The notes under the pieces were generated by a model. It was given only the letters and a program-made list of their open reading frames with translations, did not search any database and had not been told where the DNA came from. From Gorillibacterium sp. (GTDB lineage Bacteria > Bacillota > Bacilli > Paenibacillales > NBRC-103111), in assembly GCA_014380705.1 (NCBI GenBank), contig JACMJI010000312.1, forward strand, positions 1 to 17,830: 17,830 nucleotides of DNA, given 5' to 3'. Position 1 is the first letter of the stretch, and the number at the start of each line of letters is the position of its first letter. Below, piece after piece: positions 8,084-16,051 of the stretch. A program made the translations under genes and the position numbers.

Positions 8084-9034
8084 TTAAAAAATCTTGTAAT
8101 TCGCAACTTTATAGGCAATCCGATAAGCTGTTACAATTAAAATTGTGCCTACGAAAGATTTGAACAATCCCACGGCAGTTCCAAAGCCCATTTTTCCATT
8201 TAAAATTGAAATCCGATAAACAAAAGTATCGATGATGTCTCCTTTTTGATAAACTAAAGGGTTATAAAGATTAAAGATTTGATCAAATCCGGCATTGAGA
8301 ATATTACCTAGTGAGAGCGTTCCAACAACTACCGTGATGGGCAACAAGGAAGGCAATGTGATATAAAGGGTTTGCTTCCATCGAGTGGCACCATCCACTT
8401 CTGCTGCTTCATAAAGGGAAGGATTGATACTCGTTAAGGCAGCAAGAAAGACAATGGTGCTAAACCCGAACTCTTTCCAAATGTCCGTAAGGATAACGGT
8501 AAATAAAAACCAGTTGTTGTCCCCCAGAAAGAGGATGGGTTCAATGTGAAACACAGAAGTTATCAATTGATTAATGAGTCCGCTGTTTACTGAAAGAATA
8601 TCAATCAGAATGCCGCCTAGAATAACCCAAGATAAAAAATGAGGTAGGTAAACTAGCGTTTGAATAACTCTTTTGAAAAAAACATGCCGAACTTCATTGA
8701 GAAAGACGGAAAAAACAATCGGAACAAACAAACCAAAAGTCATTTTCAATGAAGCAATAACAATGGTGTTAACAATGACTTGTTGGCTATCTGGTCGTTG
8801 AAACATGGTTTGAAAGTTGTCCCACCCGACCCACTTCGACTTAAAAATGCCGAGCCAAGGTTTATAATCCTGAAAGGCCATGATAATTCCGCCCATCGGA
8901 ACATAAGCAAATATAAGAATAAATACAACAGCAGGCAGTAGCATGAGGTGATAGCGCCAAGTGCGTTTCCAATAATTACTCGCTCTTTTTTTGTTTAAAA
9001 GCTGTGGTTTAGTTTGCTGCATTTTTATGGACAT
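8084..9034 (-). CDS. Carbohydrate ABC importer permease, MalF/LplB type
   Basis: This 316-residue membrane protein is the first permease of the pair. It has a basic cytoplasmic N-terminus (residues 1-28), a first membrane segment near 30-52 (YHLMLLPAVVFILIFAYVPMGG), the family sequence MAFQDYKPWLGIFKSKWVGWDNF, and further helices. The EAA docking loop reads YEAAEVDGATRWKQTLYITLPSLLPI. The tail AYRIAYKVANYKIF is typical of LplB. The ATG at 9034 has AAGAGGAG about 7 bases upstream. The gene is transcribed away from the GyrI-like gene, and its promoter must lie in 9035-9270. The cognate binding protein is probably the lipoprotein at 1895-3583, encoded on the opposite strand rather than in the same operon. 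Confidence 0.93.
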   Translation of the reverse strand: MSIKMQQTKPQLLNKKRASNYWKRTWRYHLMLLPAVVFILIFAYVPMGGIIMAFQDYKPWLGIFKSKWVGWDNFQTMFQRPDSQQVIVNTIVIASLKMTFGLFVPIVFSVFLNEVRHVFFKRVIQTLVYLPHFLSWVILGGILIDILSVNSGLINQLITSVFHIEPILFLGDNNWFLFTVILTDIWKEFGFSTIVFLAALTSINPSLYEAAEVDGATRWKQTLYITLPSLLPITVVVGTLSLGNILNAGFDQIFNLYNPLVYQKGDIIDTFVYRISILNGKMGFGTAVGLFKSFVGTILIVTAYRIAYKVANYKIF

Positions 9035-9270
9035 GTTCCAACTCCTCTTATCTTCTGTAAACTAATTGTATCAGTAAGATAGCGTGTGAAATACGGTAAC
9101 ATGTTAAGGTGAATGCACTTTTGATAGTGTATTGATATTCAGAAAAATAGGGTGATTTTATGATGCGATAAAATTTTAAGAGATGCTGATAGACAGTTTT
9201 TTTGTTTTATTATTGCGACAAAAGGAATTTCATCGAGGGAATGGAAAGGAATCTTTGCTTCAATATGTAT

Positions 9271-9891
9271 TTAAGATTTTACTTGGAAACGCAAAACCGT
9301 TTTTAATTTATCCGGTGCGGTTTTCCGTGCATCTGTAATGTAAATCTCCCGATGAAGCATGGATTTGCGTTTTAGATGTTTCTCGTCACAGAATTGCTCC
9401 ATGCTGGCAAAAGAAGCCGGTTCATCATCATAAGATCCCAGATGCAGCATCTGCACACACATTCCATCCTCTATTGTTCCAAATGTTGCCTTCTCAAGCA
9501 GAGGGTGAGGTTTGCTTTTCTTCGTGCTTGCGATGACGGCTTCGGCAAGTTCAGAGGTTGCATAATCAGGCTGTCTTATCATGAGAGTATAGATCAGACT
9601 ATCTTTATCGAGCTTATCTTGTCCACGCGCTTCCTCGGCTAAATCCCAAACACCCTCCAAAGGAAATACAGTGTAATCATAATATCCCTCAGGCACAATC
9701 CCTTTCTTTGGGAGCATCTTCAAGCCATAAGATAGAGCGTACAACACCCCAACTGCCTCAGCAAAAGGCTCACCGTTCGGGTTCCCTTTTCCAGATAGCA
9801 TGAAGAAGGGGAACGAAGGAACGGTGACGACCTCCGGCTCAGCTTTGGGTAGATAGAGTGAACGCGCATGTTTTTTCCATTCAAATTTCAT
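9271..9891 (-). CDS. GyrI-like small-molecule-binding domain protein
   Basis: This 206-residue cytoplasmic protein consists of a GyrI-like, AraC-effector-type ligand-binding fold without any DNA-binding domain. It begins MKFEWKKHARSLYLPKAEPEVVTVPSFPFFMLSGKG, where the stretch around VPSFPFFMLSGKGNPNG is typical of the stand-alone GyrI-like family. The later segment MCVQMLHLGSYDDEPASF is the second copy of the ligand-binding half, followed by HREIYITDARKTAPDKLKTVLRFQV. Members bind hydrophobic cations or drugs, and some hydrolyse or sequester them. The ligand here is unknown. The ATG at 9891 has GGAGG about 6 bases upstream. It lies next to a drug-efflux operon on the same strand, about 120 bases after the transporter stop, but has its own promoter candidate. 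Confidence 0.85.
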   Translation of the reverse strand: MKFEWKKHARSLYLPKAEPEVVTVPSFPFFMLSGKGNPNGEPFAEAVGVLYALSYGLKMLPKKGIVPEGYYDYTVFPLEGVWDLAEEARGQDKLDKDSLIYTLMIRQPDYATSELAEAVIASTKKSKPHPLLEKATFGTIEDGMCVQMLHLGSYDDEPASFASMEQFCDEKHLKRKSMLHREIYITDARKTAPDKLKTVLRFQVKS

Positions 9892-9927
9892 AGGAAGCCT
9901 CCAGTTATTCTCAAACTTGTATCTGCC

Positions 9928-9956
9928 TCTTTAGATTAACATAGCTAACTTGACAA
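9928..9956 (-). promoter_or_regulatory. Candidate sigma-A promoter of the GyrI-like gene
   Basis: On the minus strand TTGTCA (9956-9951), 17 bases, then TAAAGA (9933-9928), lies 37 bases upstream of the start codon. The -35 box is good and the -10 box is weak. Confidence 0.4.
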
Positions 9957-10010
9957 CTGGGTGTCCTATTCACGATCAAGCCCCAAATTTAGGGCGGCAA
10001 CATTCGACTC

Positions 10011-11426
10011 CTATGACGCTGCCAGACGCTTTTTCTTAGCTGGAGATGGACGGAGCAGGAGTGAATAGATCAAGATGACGACGACTAGAATGAGGGCCAG
10101 AGACAAGTAGATATTACTGTAAACAAAAGCGGTGCTATTTGTAGGAAAAGGGTTAAGGACAAAGCTTGAGCCGCCATCGAGAAATTTACTCAGGAGTGCG
10201 GTTGAAGTGGCGGTCGAAATAAAATTAACCAGGGAGAATAATCCCATGCCAACGCCAGTATTTTCTCGACTCAGTGAGTGTGAGATCGTCTTGGATAAGC
10301 CAATTGAAGTAAAGGTTTGTCCAACAAATCCAAGAATCAGCACAGCAGCAATGAGCAGGGCAGACTGACCGACGAGGGTGGAGAGCAGCAGATAACAGAG
10401 AAATTGCAGTCCCGTTGACATATAGATGAGAAACAGACTTCCTTTCTCGTCAGCAAGCCTTCCTCCCCTGCGACCAAGTAAGGCAGAACAGAGTGCTGCC
10501 GGAACCATGACATAGCCAACAACGGAGGAATCTAGCTTGTTCACATGGGTGAGAAGCTGTGGTGACAGATAAGGGAGAGAGAATGACAGCCCGTTGATCA
10601 CGAAGGCGATGGCGAGGCTAATTGAATAATTTTTGTTGCGGAATAAGGAGGGTTGGACGAAAGGGTCTTTCACCTTACTGATCCATAGGATGAATCCCGC
10701 GAAGAGCACAGCACCTGCCATGAACAGATTTAGATTTGAATTTGTTATCGATAAAAGCAGCAGGGCAACGGTCCCTGCCAACAGAATGCCTCCTGGAAGA
10801 TCCGTTCTTGCTGTGGTTCCCGGTTCGTCATCCAGATATTTGCGGAAAAAGGGAATGATGACAAGCGGCACAAGGGAGAGCAGGAAAAGAAAACGCCAGG
10901 AAGCAACACTCATAATGAGGGCACAAACGATAGGACCGACTGCACTTCCGATCGCGATTCCAATTGCATTCGAGCCAAGCGCGCGACCCCTTGTATGCGG
11001 TGGAAAATATCGGACAGGAACAATCATCGCAGTTGCAGGAATAACCGATGAGCCTATTGCCTGAAGCACACGTCCGAGAATGAGCACAGCGAATGAATTC
11101 GCCGTCAAACCGATGATGGCCCCAAGGGCAAAGAAGATCAACCCGAAGGTGATCAGGTTCTTTAGCTTGTACTTATCTGCAAGCTTTCCATAGGTGGCGG
11201 CACCGATTGCGTAAACAAGCATATAGCTACTGACCACCCACCCGACCTGGGAGGTAGTGAGCGTAAATTCCTTCGCGATATCGGGAAGAACTAGATTAAA
11301 AACGGTTCCGTTCATAACGGAGATGATCAAGGTGAACAGCATGACCTTTAGGAGTTTCTCTGCGTTAGGGCTTACAGGCTGCTGTGTGTGCGTGTCATTG
11401 CTTAAATCTGTTGCGGGGATCTTCAT
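10011..11426 (-). CDS. MFS drug-efflux transporter, 14-helix TetA(L)/Tet38-like type
   Basis: This 471-residue membrane protein should export a drug or other small molecule against the proton gradient. It shows the MFS motif A GKLADKYKLKN (residues 80-90) between helices 2 and 3, motif B LGRVLQAIGSS with Arg119 in helix 4, and a motif-C-like GIAIGSAVGP (156-165) in helix 5, the mark of drug/proton antiporters. Hydrophobic segments continue to a basic tail, and the length and spacing fit the 14-helix group. It follows the MarR gene by 38 bases on the same strand with no terminator between them, so the two are probably one drug-responsive operon. The ATG at 11426 has only a weak, distant GCAGG upstream, so it may depend on translational coupling. 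The substrate cannot be predicted. Confidence 0.9.
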   Translation of the reverse strand: MKIPATDLSNDTHTQQPVSPNAEKLLKVMLFTLIISVMNGTVFNLVLPDIAKEFTLTTSQVGWVVSSYMLVYAIGAATYGKLADKYKLKNLITFGLIFFALGAIIGLTANSFAVLILGRVLQAIGSSVIPATAMIVPVRYFPPHTRGRALGSNAIGIAIGSAVGPIVCALIMSVASWRFLFLLSLVPLVIIPFFRKYLDDEPGTTARTDLPGGILLAGTVALLLLSITNSNLNLFMAGAVLFAGFILWISKVKDPFVQPSLFRNKNYSISLAIAFVINGLSFSLPYLSPQLLTHVNKLDSSVVGYVMVPAALCSALLGRRGGRLADEKGSLFLIYMSTGLQFLCYLLLSTLVGQSALLIAAVLILGFVGQTFTSIGLSKTISHSLSRENTGVGMGLFSLVNFISTATSTALLSKFLDGGSSFVLNPFPTNSTAFVYSNIYLSLALILVVVILIYSLLLRPSPAKKKRLAAS

Positions 11427-11464
11427 TGGGATGACAACCTGCTTTCTATAGGGTATGTAACTAA

Positions 11465-11917
11465 TTATTCTCTAGGCTCTCTTACGCGCATATCTTCAAT
11501 AGCGTTTTCAGACGCACGCATAAGTAAACCGAGCAGCGCTTGTTTCTCTTCTGCTGACATGTCTTTCGTAAGAACATTTGTCCAGGTCTGCATTGCGCAT
11601 TCCATTTCTTCTCTTGCGGCAAGTGCTTTTTCAGTTAACGAGACGAGGTTTTTGCGCCGATCGGACTTGCAGGGATTTCGTGTGACCAAGCCAGATTCCT
11701 CCAGGGACTGAACAGCACGGGTAACGGTGGCTTTGTCCACGACAAGCTCCTTCGCTAGGGAGTCTTGGGAGACACCATCTTTGTTGTACAGACGCATGAG
11801 AAAAGCGATCTGACCTGCCCCGACACCAAAGTGGCGTAAGCTGCGGGATACATACATCTGGGAATGGCGGTCAACGATCGAGATCCATTTGCCAACGGAT
11901 TCAGAAGCTTCTTTCAT
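11465..11917 (-). CDS. MarR-family transcriptional regulator
   Basis: This 150-residue cytoplasmic repressor should bind palindromic DNA as a dimer and release it on binding a drug-like ligand. The winged helix-turn-helix occupies about residues 33-103: the recognition-helix region SLAKELVVDKATVTRAVQSLEESGLV, then the wing NPCKSDRRKNLVSLT with the conserved Asp86-Arg87-Arg88. Flanking N- and C-terminal helices form the dimer interface. The ATG at 11917 follows AAAGGAAGTG. It is the first gene of a two-gene operon with an MFS exporter. A perfect palindrome overlapping its promoter points to autorepression. Confidence 0.93.
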   Translation of the reverse strand: MKEASESVGKWISIVDRHSQMYVSRSLRHFGVGAGQIAFLMRLYNKDGVSQDSLAKELVVDKATVTRAVQSLEESGLVTRNPCKSDRRKNLVSLTEKALAAREEMECAMQTWTNVLTKDMSAEEKQALLGLLMRASENAIEDMRVREPRE

Positions 11918-11952
11918 GTATGTTCACTTCCTTTCGCGGGAGAGACATGCAT

Positions 11953-11981
11953 AGTATAAAACATAATGGTTGCGTACGCAA
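11953..11981 (-). promoter_or_regulatory. Sigma-A promoter of the marR-MFS operon
   Basis: On the minus strand TTGCGT (11981-11976), exactly 17 bases, then TATACT (11958-11953), lies about 35 bases upstream of the MarR start codon. Both boxes are close to consensus. Confidence 0.7.
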
Positions 11982-11982
11982 C
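11969..11982. promoter_or_regulatory. Candidate MarR operator, perfect 14-bp palindrome
   Basis: GTTGCGTACGCAAC reads identically on both strands and covers the whole -35 box of the marR promoter. A repressor dimer bound here would block RNA polymerase. Its position and symmetry fit autoregulation by the MarR protein. Binding is inferred. Confidence 0.65.
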
Positions 11983-12107
11983 AAACAATGGAAATGCCAT
12001 TAAAAATACGTTATAAAGTCAGTTATGTAGCGGAGGTAGTGGAAGCAGTGGAAGCGTTTAGGCAGGATAGCTAAGGAATGCCTCTGCTAACTAATTTCAT
12101 TCAATGT

Positions 12108-12136
12108 TTGTACATTTTGTCCAAGCAGTTTAAAAT
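12108..12136 (+). promoter_or_regulatory. Candidate sigma-A promoter of the DUF3900-like / two-component operon
   Basis: TTGTAC (12108-12113), 17 bases, then TAAAAT (12131-12136), lies about 65 bases before the start codon at 12201. Spacing is ideal and both boxes are near consensus. Confidence 0.55.
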
Positions 12137-12200
12137 TTAAAGTGCCAGCTTTCCTGCAAATCGAGGGTTGGACAGGAAAATTTTTCGAAGGAGAATAACG

Positions 12201-13682
12201 ATGGACTTTAGCATTTGTTACTTATCATTCTTTGTCATACAGTCAGATGGAAACGAGCAGGACGCTCCGAAAACATACCGCCATTACCAAACATTAAGCC
12301 GCGGGGATTATGAGAACAGTGCAATTAAGATTTTTCTGGATGGGGAATTCACCCGGATTGTGAAGCGCAAGGCAGAAGTGAATCCGTCTACAGAGAATCC
12401 TCCCACCAAAATTGGGCGGTTCATGCTGGAGGAGGGGTATGAGCTATCGGGAAATCCCAACTATAATCTGTTCGGAAGGCTGCGGAGTGCTGCGGACAAG
12501 GATGGCTTCAAAGCAGCTAGCGACGATCTAATCCGAGCTTATATGGATACTAGCGCAGTGCGCGGGGGAGCTTTTATCGTAGCTTCTGCTAAGCTGAGCC
12601 GGTATTTTGACGAGCCGTTTCTTTTTGTGTTGAAATGTGATTTTGAACCCAAGATCGCCCGCGTCTCGGATGAGAAAAGCCTAATCTCCCAAGTGGAGAT
12701 GGCAATCAGTGCCCGCAATATCAAATCGATTCAATACCCCCATATGCCGGAGGAAGGGATGCTTGAGGAGGGAGAGCTAAAGATTCATCAGGCTTCCCAC
12801 GCCAGGTATTTCGAAGATTTCCTTAAGTATGTTTCCTATGAGAAGTCCCGGCCTGAGCTTGTTGAGGAGCAACTGCTCGGTATGGTTCAGCAGTACATGG
12901 ACACGAAGTGGCAGGGTCAGGATGGTGGAGAGTTGGAAGCAGATGACACCACTTGGAGCGCGGGCTCGAATCGCGCGGAGGGCTATGCTGGCAGCGAGGG
13001 CGAAAGCGGTATGCTGCATGGACCCGGAACGGCAGGGGCTAGTGGCTATACAGAGCAGGATGCGAATGCTGCAGCTGGCGGATATACAGGGGATCATGGT
13101 TCCTTAGGACAGGGTGGCGTGGCTGGCGCCTTCGGTCGGGAGGGTGGACAAAGTGACGATGGGGCGGGCGAGGGATACAGAGAGTCCAACAGTTATTTGA
13201 CCGACGGGAACTTGGCTCAGGGCTTAAGCCATACGATAAAGGATGGGCATGGAGTAGGAGAAATTTACGGTGCTGGCGATCCAGAAAACCATAAACCGAG
13301 AAAGATTTCGGATGCGAGGCGCCAAGAGGAAGCGCGTCTGGAGATCTGGGCAGCAGGAGAGAAACGCGAGCTTCAGGAGCGTTGGAACCATGAGCAGGTG
13401 GTGGATGCGGCAGCGCAGATCGTAGAGCTTCAGCCCGATTGGGAAATGAAGTTTAAGCTGGATGGTGTCTCGGTGCGGGCCAAGATGGAGGAGTACGGCA
13501 AGAGTGTGCACCTGGCCAAATTGAACGGTCGCTATGTGGTACTGATTGAAGGGGATAGCTTCCAATTTGAGAAAGCCCGTTCCCCTATCGAGCTGCTTCA
13601 TCCGGAGGCGCTTGAGGATGTGATTACTCGGATGAAGGATGAACAGGCAAAGCGTGAGCATGAGCGTGAGTCAGAGGAATAG
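12201..13682 (+). CDS. DUF3900-like protein of unknown function with a long Gly/Ala-rich insert
   Basis: This 493-residue protein has no signal peptide or membrane segment. The N-terminal part (about 1-237, beginning MDFSICYLSFFVIQ and containing RGGAFIVASAKLSRYFDEPFLFVLKCDFE) and the C-terminal part (about 368-493) look folded. I recall this layout from the DUF3900 family of Bacillales, but that assignment is from memory. Residues about 238-360 form a low-complexity linker rich in Gly, Ala, Ser and acidic residues (for example AAAGGYTGDHGSLGQGGVAGAFG). A Glu/Arg-rich helix near 370-400 follows it. The ATG at 12201 is chosen over the upstream in-frame TTG at 12168 because AAGGAG sits 8 bases before it. 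The response-regulator gene begins 28 bases after the stop, so this gene is probably co-transcribed with the two-component pair. No biochemical role can be stated. Confidence 0.8.
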   Translation: MDFSICYLSFFVIQSDGNEQDAPKTYRHYQTLSRGDYENSAIKIFLDGEFTRIVKRKAEVNPSTENPPTKIGRFMLEEGYELSGNPNYNLFGRLRSAADKDGFKAASDDLIRAYMDTSAVRGGAFIVASAKLSRYFDEPFLFVLKCDFEPKIARVSDEKSLISQVEMAISARNIKSIQYPHMPEEGMLEEGELKIHQASHARYFEDFLKYVSYEKSRPELVEEQLLGMVQQYMDTKWQGQDGGELEADDTTWSAGSNRAEGYAGSEGESGMLHGPGTAGASGYTEQDANAAAGGYTGDHGSLGQGGVAGAFGREGGQSDDGAGEGYRESNSYLTDGNLAQGLSHTIKDGHGVGEIYGAGDPENHKPRKISDARRQEEARLEIWAAGEKRELQERWNHEQVVDAAAQIVELQPDWEMKFKLDGVSVRAKMEEYGKSVHLAKLNGRYVVLIEGDSFQFEKARSPIELLHPEALEDVITRMKDEQAKREHERESEE

Positions 13683-13710
13683 AAATCATTCCGGCAAGGG
13701 GCAGAACACA

Positions 13711-14385
13711 ATGGCTAAACAGATTCTTTACGTTGAAGACGATGAGCAGATTGGAAAATGGGTCCGTGATCACTTAAAGGAGCGTGGCTATACGGTCACT
13801 TGGCTAACCTCGGGGGATCAAGCTGCAGAATTCGCAGAAACGAGTGATCTAATCATTCTAGATGTGATGCTGCCGGGTCTTGATGGCTTTACGGTCGGAC
13901 AGCGGCTGAAAAAAAGCTTTCCAACGGTTCCTGTACTTATGCTTTCTGCTCGCAGCTCAATTGAAGACAAGCTTACGGGGCTGGATTTTGCCGATGATTA
14001 TCTGACCAAGCCGTTTCATCCTGACGAGCTGACGGCTCGTATCGAAGTCCTTCTACGCAGGTCAGGTAAGCTGTCCGCACAGATTGTGGCCTTGCGGCAT
14101 CTACTGGTCTACCCGGAGGAGAATCGAATTCTCGATACACGAACGAATGAGGAGATCGCACTTACGGGTAAGCAGCATCAGATTTTTCACCACCTGCTAA
14201 ACCACCCCAATCAGATTCTCACCAAGGAGCAGATTTACGAAGCGGTATGGCGTGAGCCGTACATGGATGGCGATAAAACGCTGATGGTCCACATTCGCTA
14301 TCTTCGGGAAAAGCTGGAATGTGATCCTAGCAGCCCGGAAATAGTAGAAACCGTGCGTGGCATCGGCTACCGGGTGCGGGTATGA
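13711..14385 (+). CDS. OmpR-family response regulator
   Basis: This 224-residue regulator is the partner of the kinase whose start codon overlaps its stop. The receiver domain (about 1-115) has the acidic pair Asp10-Asp11, the phosphoacceptor Asp51 in LIILDVMLPGLDGF, Ser/Ala in LMLSARSS, and the conserved Lys in YLTKPF. The usual GLDxGADDY reads GLDFADDY here, one Gly short. The winged helix (about 128-224) shows LTKEQIYEAVW, the recognition helix segment TLMVHIRYLREKLE, and the wing VRGIGYRVRV. The ATG at 13711, with AAGGGG about 11 bases upstream, is preferred to an in-frame start at 13639 because homologues start with KQILYVEDDE. A likely target is the ABC exporter operon downstream. Confidence 0.93.
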   Translation: MAKQILYVEDDEQIGKWVRDHLKERGYTVTWLTSGDQAAEFAETSDLIILDVMLPGLDGFTVGQRLKKSFPTVPVLMLSARSSIEDKLTGLDFADDYLTKPFHPDELTARIEVLLRRSGKLSAQIVALRHLLVYPEENRILDTRTNEEIALTGKQHQIFHHLLNHPNQILTKEQIYEAVWREPYMDGDKTLMVHIRYLREKLECDPSSPEIVETVRGIGYRVRV

Positions 14386-15989
14386 GCAGGCGGAAGTCGG
14401 ATGTGGGTACAAGTGAAGGTGCAAGTGAAGGTACAAGTGAAGGTACAAGTGTAGGTGCAGATGCAAGTGCAAGTGCAGGTATAAGTGCAGGTGAAGGTAC
14501 AAGTGAAGTTACAGGTGCAGGTGAAGGTACAAGTGAAGTTACAGGTACAGGTGCAAGAGTAGATGCAGTTGCAAGTACAGGTGCAGGTGCAAGTAAGAAT
14601 AAGACTAAGGGCAGGAAGAAGTGGCGGAAATCCTTACTTGTCCGTTACTTGTTCATCGTCGTACTGGCTCTTCTGCTGTGGCCTATTGTTTTACCAGCTG
14701 CATCTTTTTTCTACTATCTCCCTGACATGCTCCGTCCTTATATTTCTGGCGAGGGTATCAAGCCGAATCCTTATGAGTCTCGCGAAGAATTGGAAAACAT
14801 GTGGCATGATATCGCCCTCCATTTAGACGGTAAAACGCCTCATGCTGTAGATAAGCAGTTGCACGCATTGAAGCTAGAGCTGCCGAAAGCTCGGATGTTC
14901 TGGGTTGATGGAGCTGGACAAACGATGCTGTCCCTGCCCAATCAGCCGCAGCTTCCCGCAAGCTGGACAGCTAGCGACAGTATAGCTTTTATGAAGCAAA
15001 GCTATGCTGCGGATCCTTATACGGTTGTCGCCTTTATAGGGGAAAAGCCGGACCAAGGCTTTATGGTGCTGCAAGTTCCTCATGTGCTGATGACTGCCGC
15101 TACCCCTTTTTATATGGGCCGCTTTTTCATTATCGTGATGACGGTTGTTTTCATTTTTTTCTTATTTACTTCATGGCTGTTCTTCTATCGCATCCGCAAG
15201 CGGCTTGTCCGGCTGGAGGGAGCTATGGCTTCACGCGATACAAGAGGGATTCCCTATCCTGTAGAGGTAAAGCGAGAAGATGAAATTGGTCAACTTGAGC
15301 ATGCTTTCAACGGGATGATCAGCGAACTGGATACAGGCCGGAAGCGAGAACAGCAGGAGGAATCCCTGCGCAAGCAATTAATTGCTAACCTTTCGCATGA
15401 TTTACGAACGCCACTGACGATTATCCGAAGTCATGCGTATTCGCTGAAAAAAGATGACTTGTCGGAGAGTGGGCAGGAGTCCATCGCTCTGATCGAAGCG
15501 AAGTCTGATGACTTGAATCAACTGATTGATGATTTGCTTTCTTACACTCTCTTGTCAGCAGGAAAGTATCCTCTTGAACGGGAGACAACAGATATGGTGC
15601 GTTTATTGCGCACTACAGCAGCCAGTTGGTATCCGTTATTCGAAACAGAGGGTTTTGAGGTGGTGGTGAGCTTGCCCGATTATGCCATTTACTGGCAGGT
15701 TGACCCACGCTGGATGACCCGAATTCTTGATAATCTGCTGCAAAATATTGTCCGTCATGCCAAGGCAGGTCGTTATGTTGGCTTCTATTTAGAGGAGAAG
15801 GATGGTCAATCTGTTGTTATTCTCGAGGACCATGGCCCGGGTCTTGAAACGCCATCTGTGGAAAAAGGTGCAGGAATCGGTCTTGAAATCGTCGCTTTGA
15901 TGGTGAAGGAGCTTGGGCTTCGTTATGATTTAGAGAGTTCCTCGGGGAGGACACGAAGTTATTTGTACGGACCAGAAAGCACAACTTAA
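14382..15989 (+). CDS. Sensor histidine kinase with repeat-derived cytoplasmic N-terminal extension
   Basis: This 535-residue membrane kinase forms a two-component system with the OmpR-type regulator. Its ATG overlaps that gene's stop by 4 bases (ATGA), so translation is coupled. Residues 9-71 are an odd low-complexity Gly/Ser/Thr/Ala/Glu tract encoded by hexanucleotide repeats, followed by a basic KNKTKGRKKWRK. Membrane helices lie near 85-110 and 244-268, with an outer sensor region of about 130 residues between them. Then come HAMP (about 269-320), the phosphoacceptor NLSHDLRTPLT (His339), the N box DNLLQNIVRHAK (Asn455), the G1 box EDHGPGLE (482-489) and the G2 box GAGIGLEI (496-503). All catalytic motifs are intact. 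The signal is unknown; the nearby LanFE-like exporter suggests a membrane-active peptide antibiotic. Confidence 0.93.
   Translation: MSRRKSDVGTSEGASEGTSEGTSVGADASASAGISAGEGTSEVTGAGEGTSEVTGTGARVDAVASTGAGASKNKTKGRKKWRKSLLVRYLFIVVLALLLWPIVLPAASFFYYLPDMLRPYISGEGIKPNPYESREELENMWHDIALHLDGKTPHAVDKQLHALKLELPKARMFWVDGAGQTMLSLPNQPQLPASWTASDSIAFMKQSYAADPYTVVAFIGEKPDQGFMVLQVPHVLMTAATPFYMGRFFIIVMTVVFIFFLFTSWLFFYRIRKRLVRLEGAMASRDTRGIPYPVEVKREDEIGQLEHAFNGMISELDTGRKREQQEESLRKQLIANLSHDLRTPLTIIRSHAYSLKKDDLSESGQESIALIEAKSDDLNQLIDDLLSYTLLSAGKYPLERETTDMVRLLRTTAASWYPLFETEGFEVVVSLPDYAIYWQVDPRWMTRILDNLLQNIVRHAKAGRYVGFYLEEKDGQSVVILEDHGPGLETPSVEKGAGIGLEIVALMVKELGLRYDLESSSGRTRSYLYGPESTT
14406..14594 (+). repeat. In-frame hexanucleotide tandem repeat within the sensor kinase gene
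   Basis: About 190 bases are built from degenerate 6-base units of the type GGTRCA and AGTGMA. They include a perfect 30-base tandem duplication (14487-14516 and 14517-14546) that encodes AGEGTSEVTG twice. The unit length is a multiple of three, so gain or loss of units would change the protein length without breaking the frame. Confidence 0.9.
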
Positions 15990-16051
15990 TTAGGTGCCGC
16001 CAATCGAACCCCATAGGGATCATTTCATTTGCGGAAAAGACCGCCCTGTTT

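Noticed and set aside
10633..11064. 143-codon plus-strand frame inside the MFS gene
   Set aside because: It lies wholly antisense to a transporter gene with clear MFS motifs, has basic low-complexity content, and has no recognisable domain.
12049..12062. Sequence resembling a catabolite-repression (cre) site, TGGAAGCGTTTAGG
   Set aside because: Only the left half and the central CG match the consensus. The right half is wrong, and the downstream genes are not sugar genes.
13224..13661. 145-codon minus-strand frame
   Set aside because: It is antisense to the DUF3900-like gene and has no family motif or suitable start context.
13639..13710. Upstream extension of the OmpR regulator frame starting inside the DUF3900-like gene
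   Set aside because: The extra 24 residues precede a canonical receiver start and have no ribosome binding site, while ATG 13711 fits the family.
14197..14502. Minus-strand frame rich in His-Leu-Tyr repeats
   Set aside because: It is the reverse reading of the hexanucleotide repeat in the kinase gene, overlaps two well-supported genes, and has no ribosome binding site.
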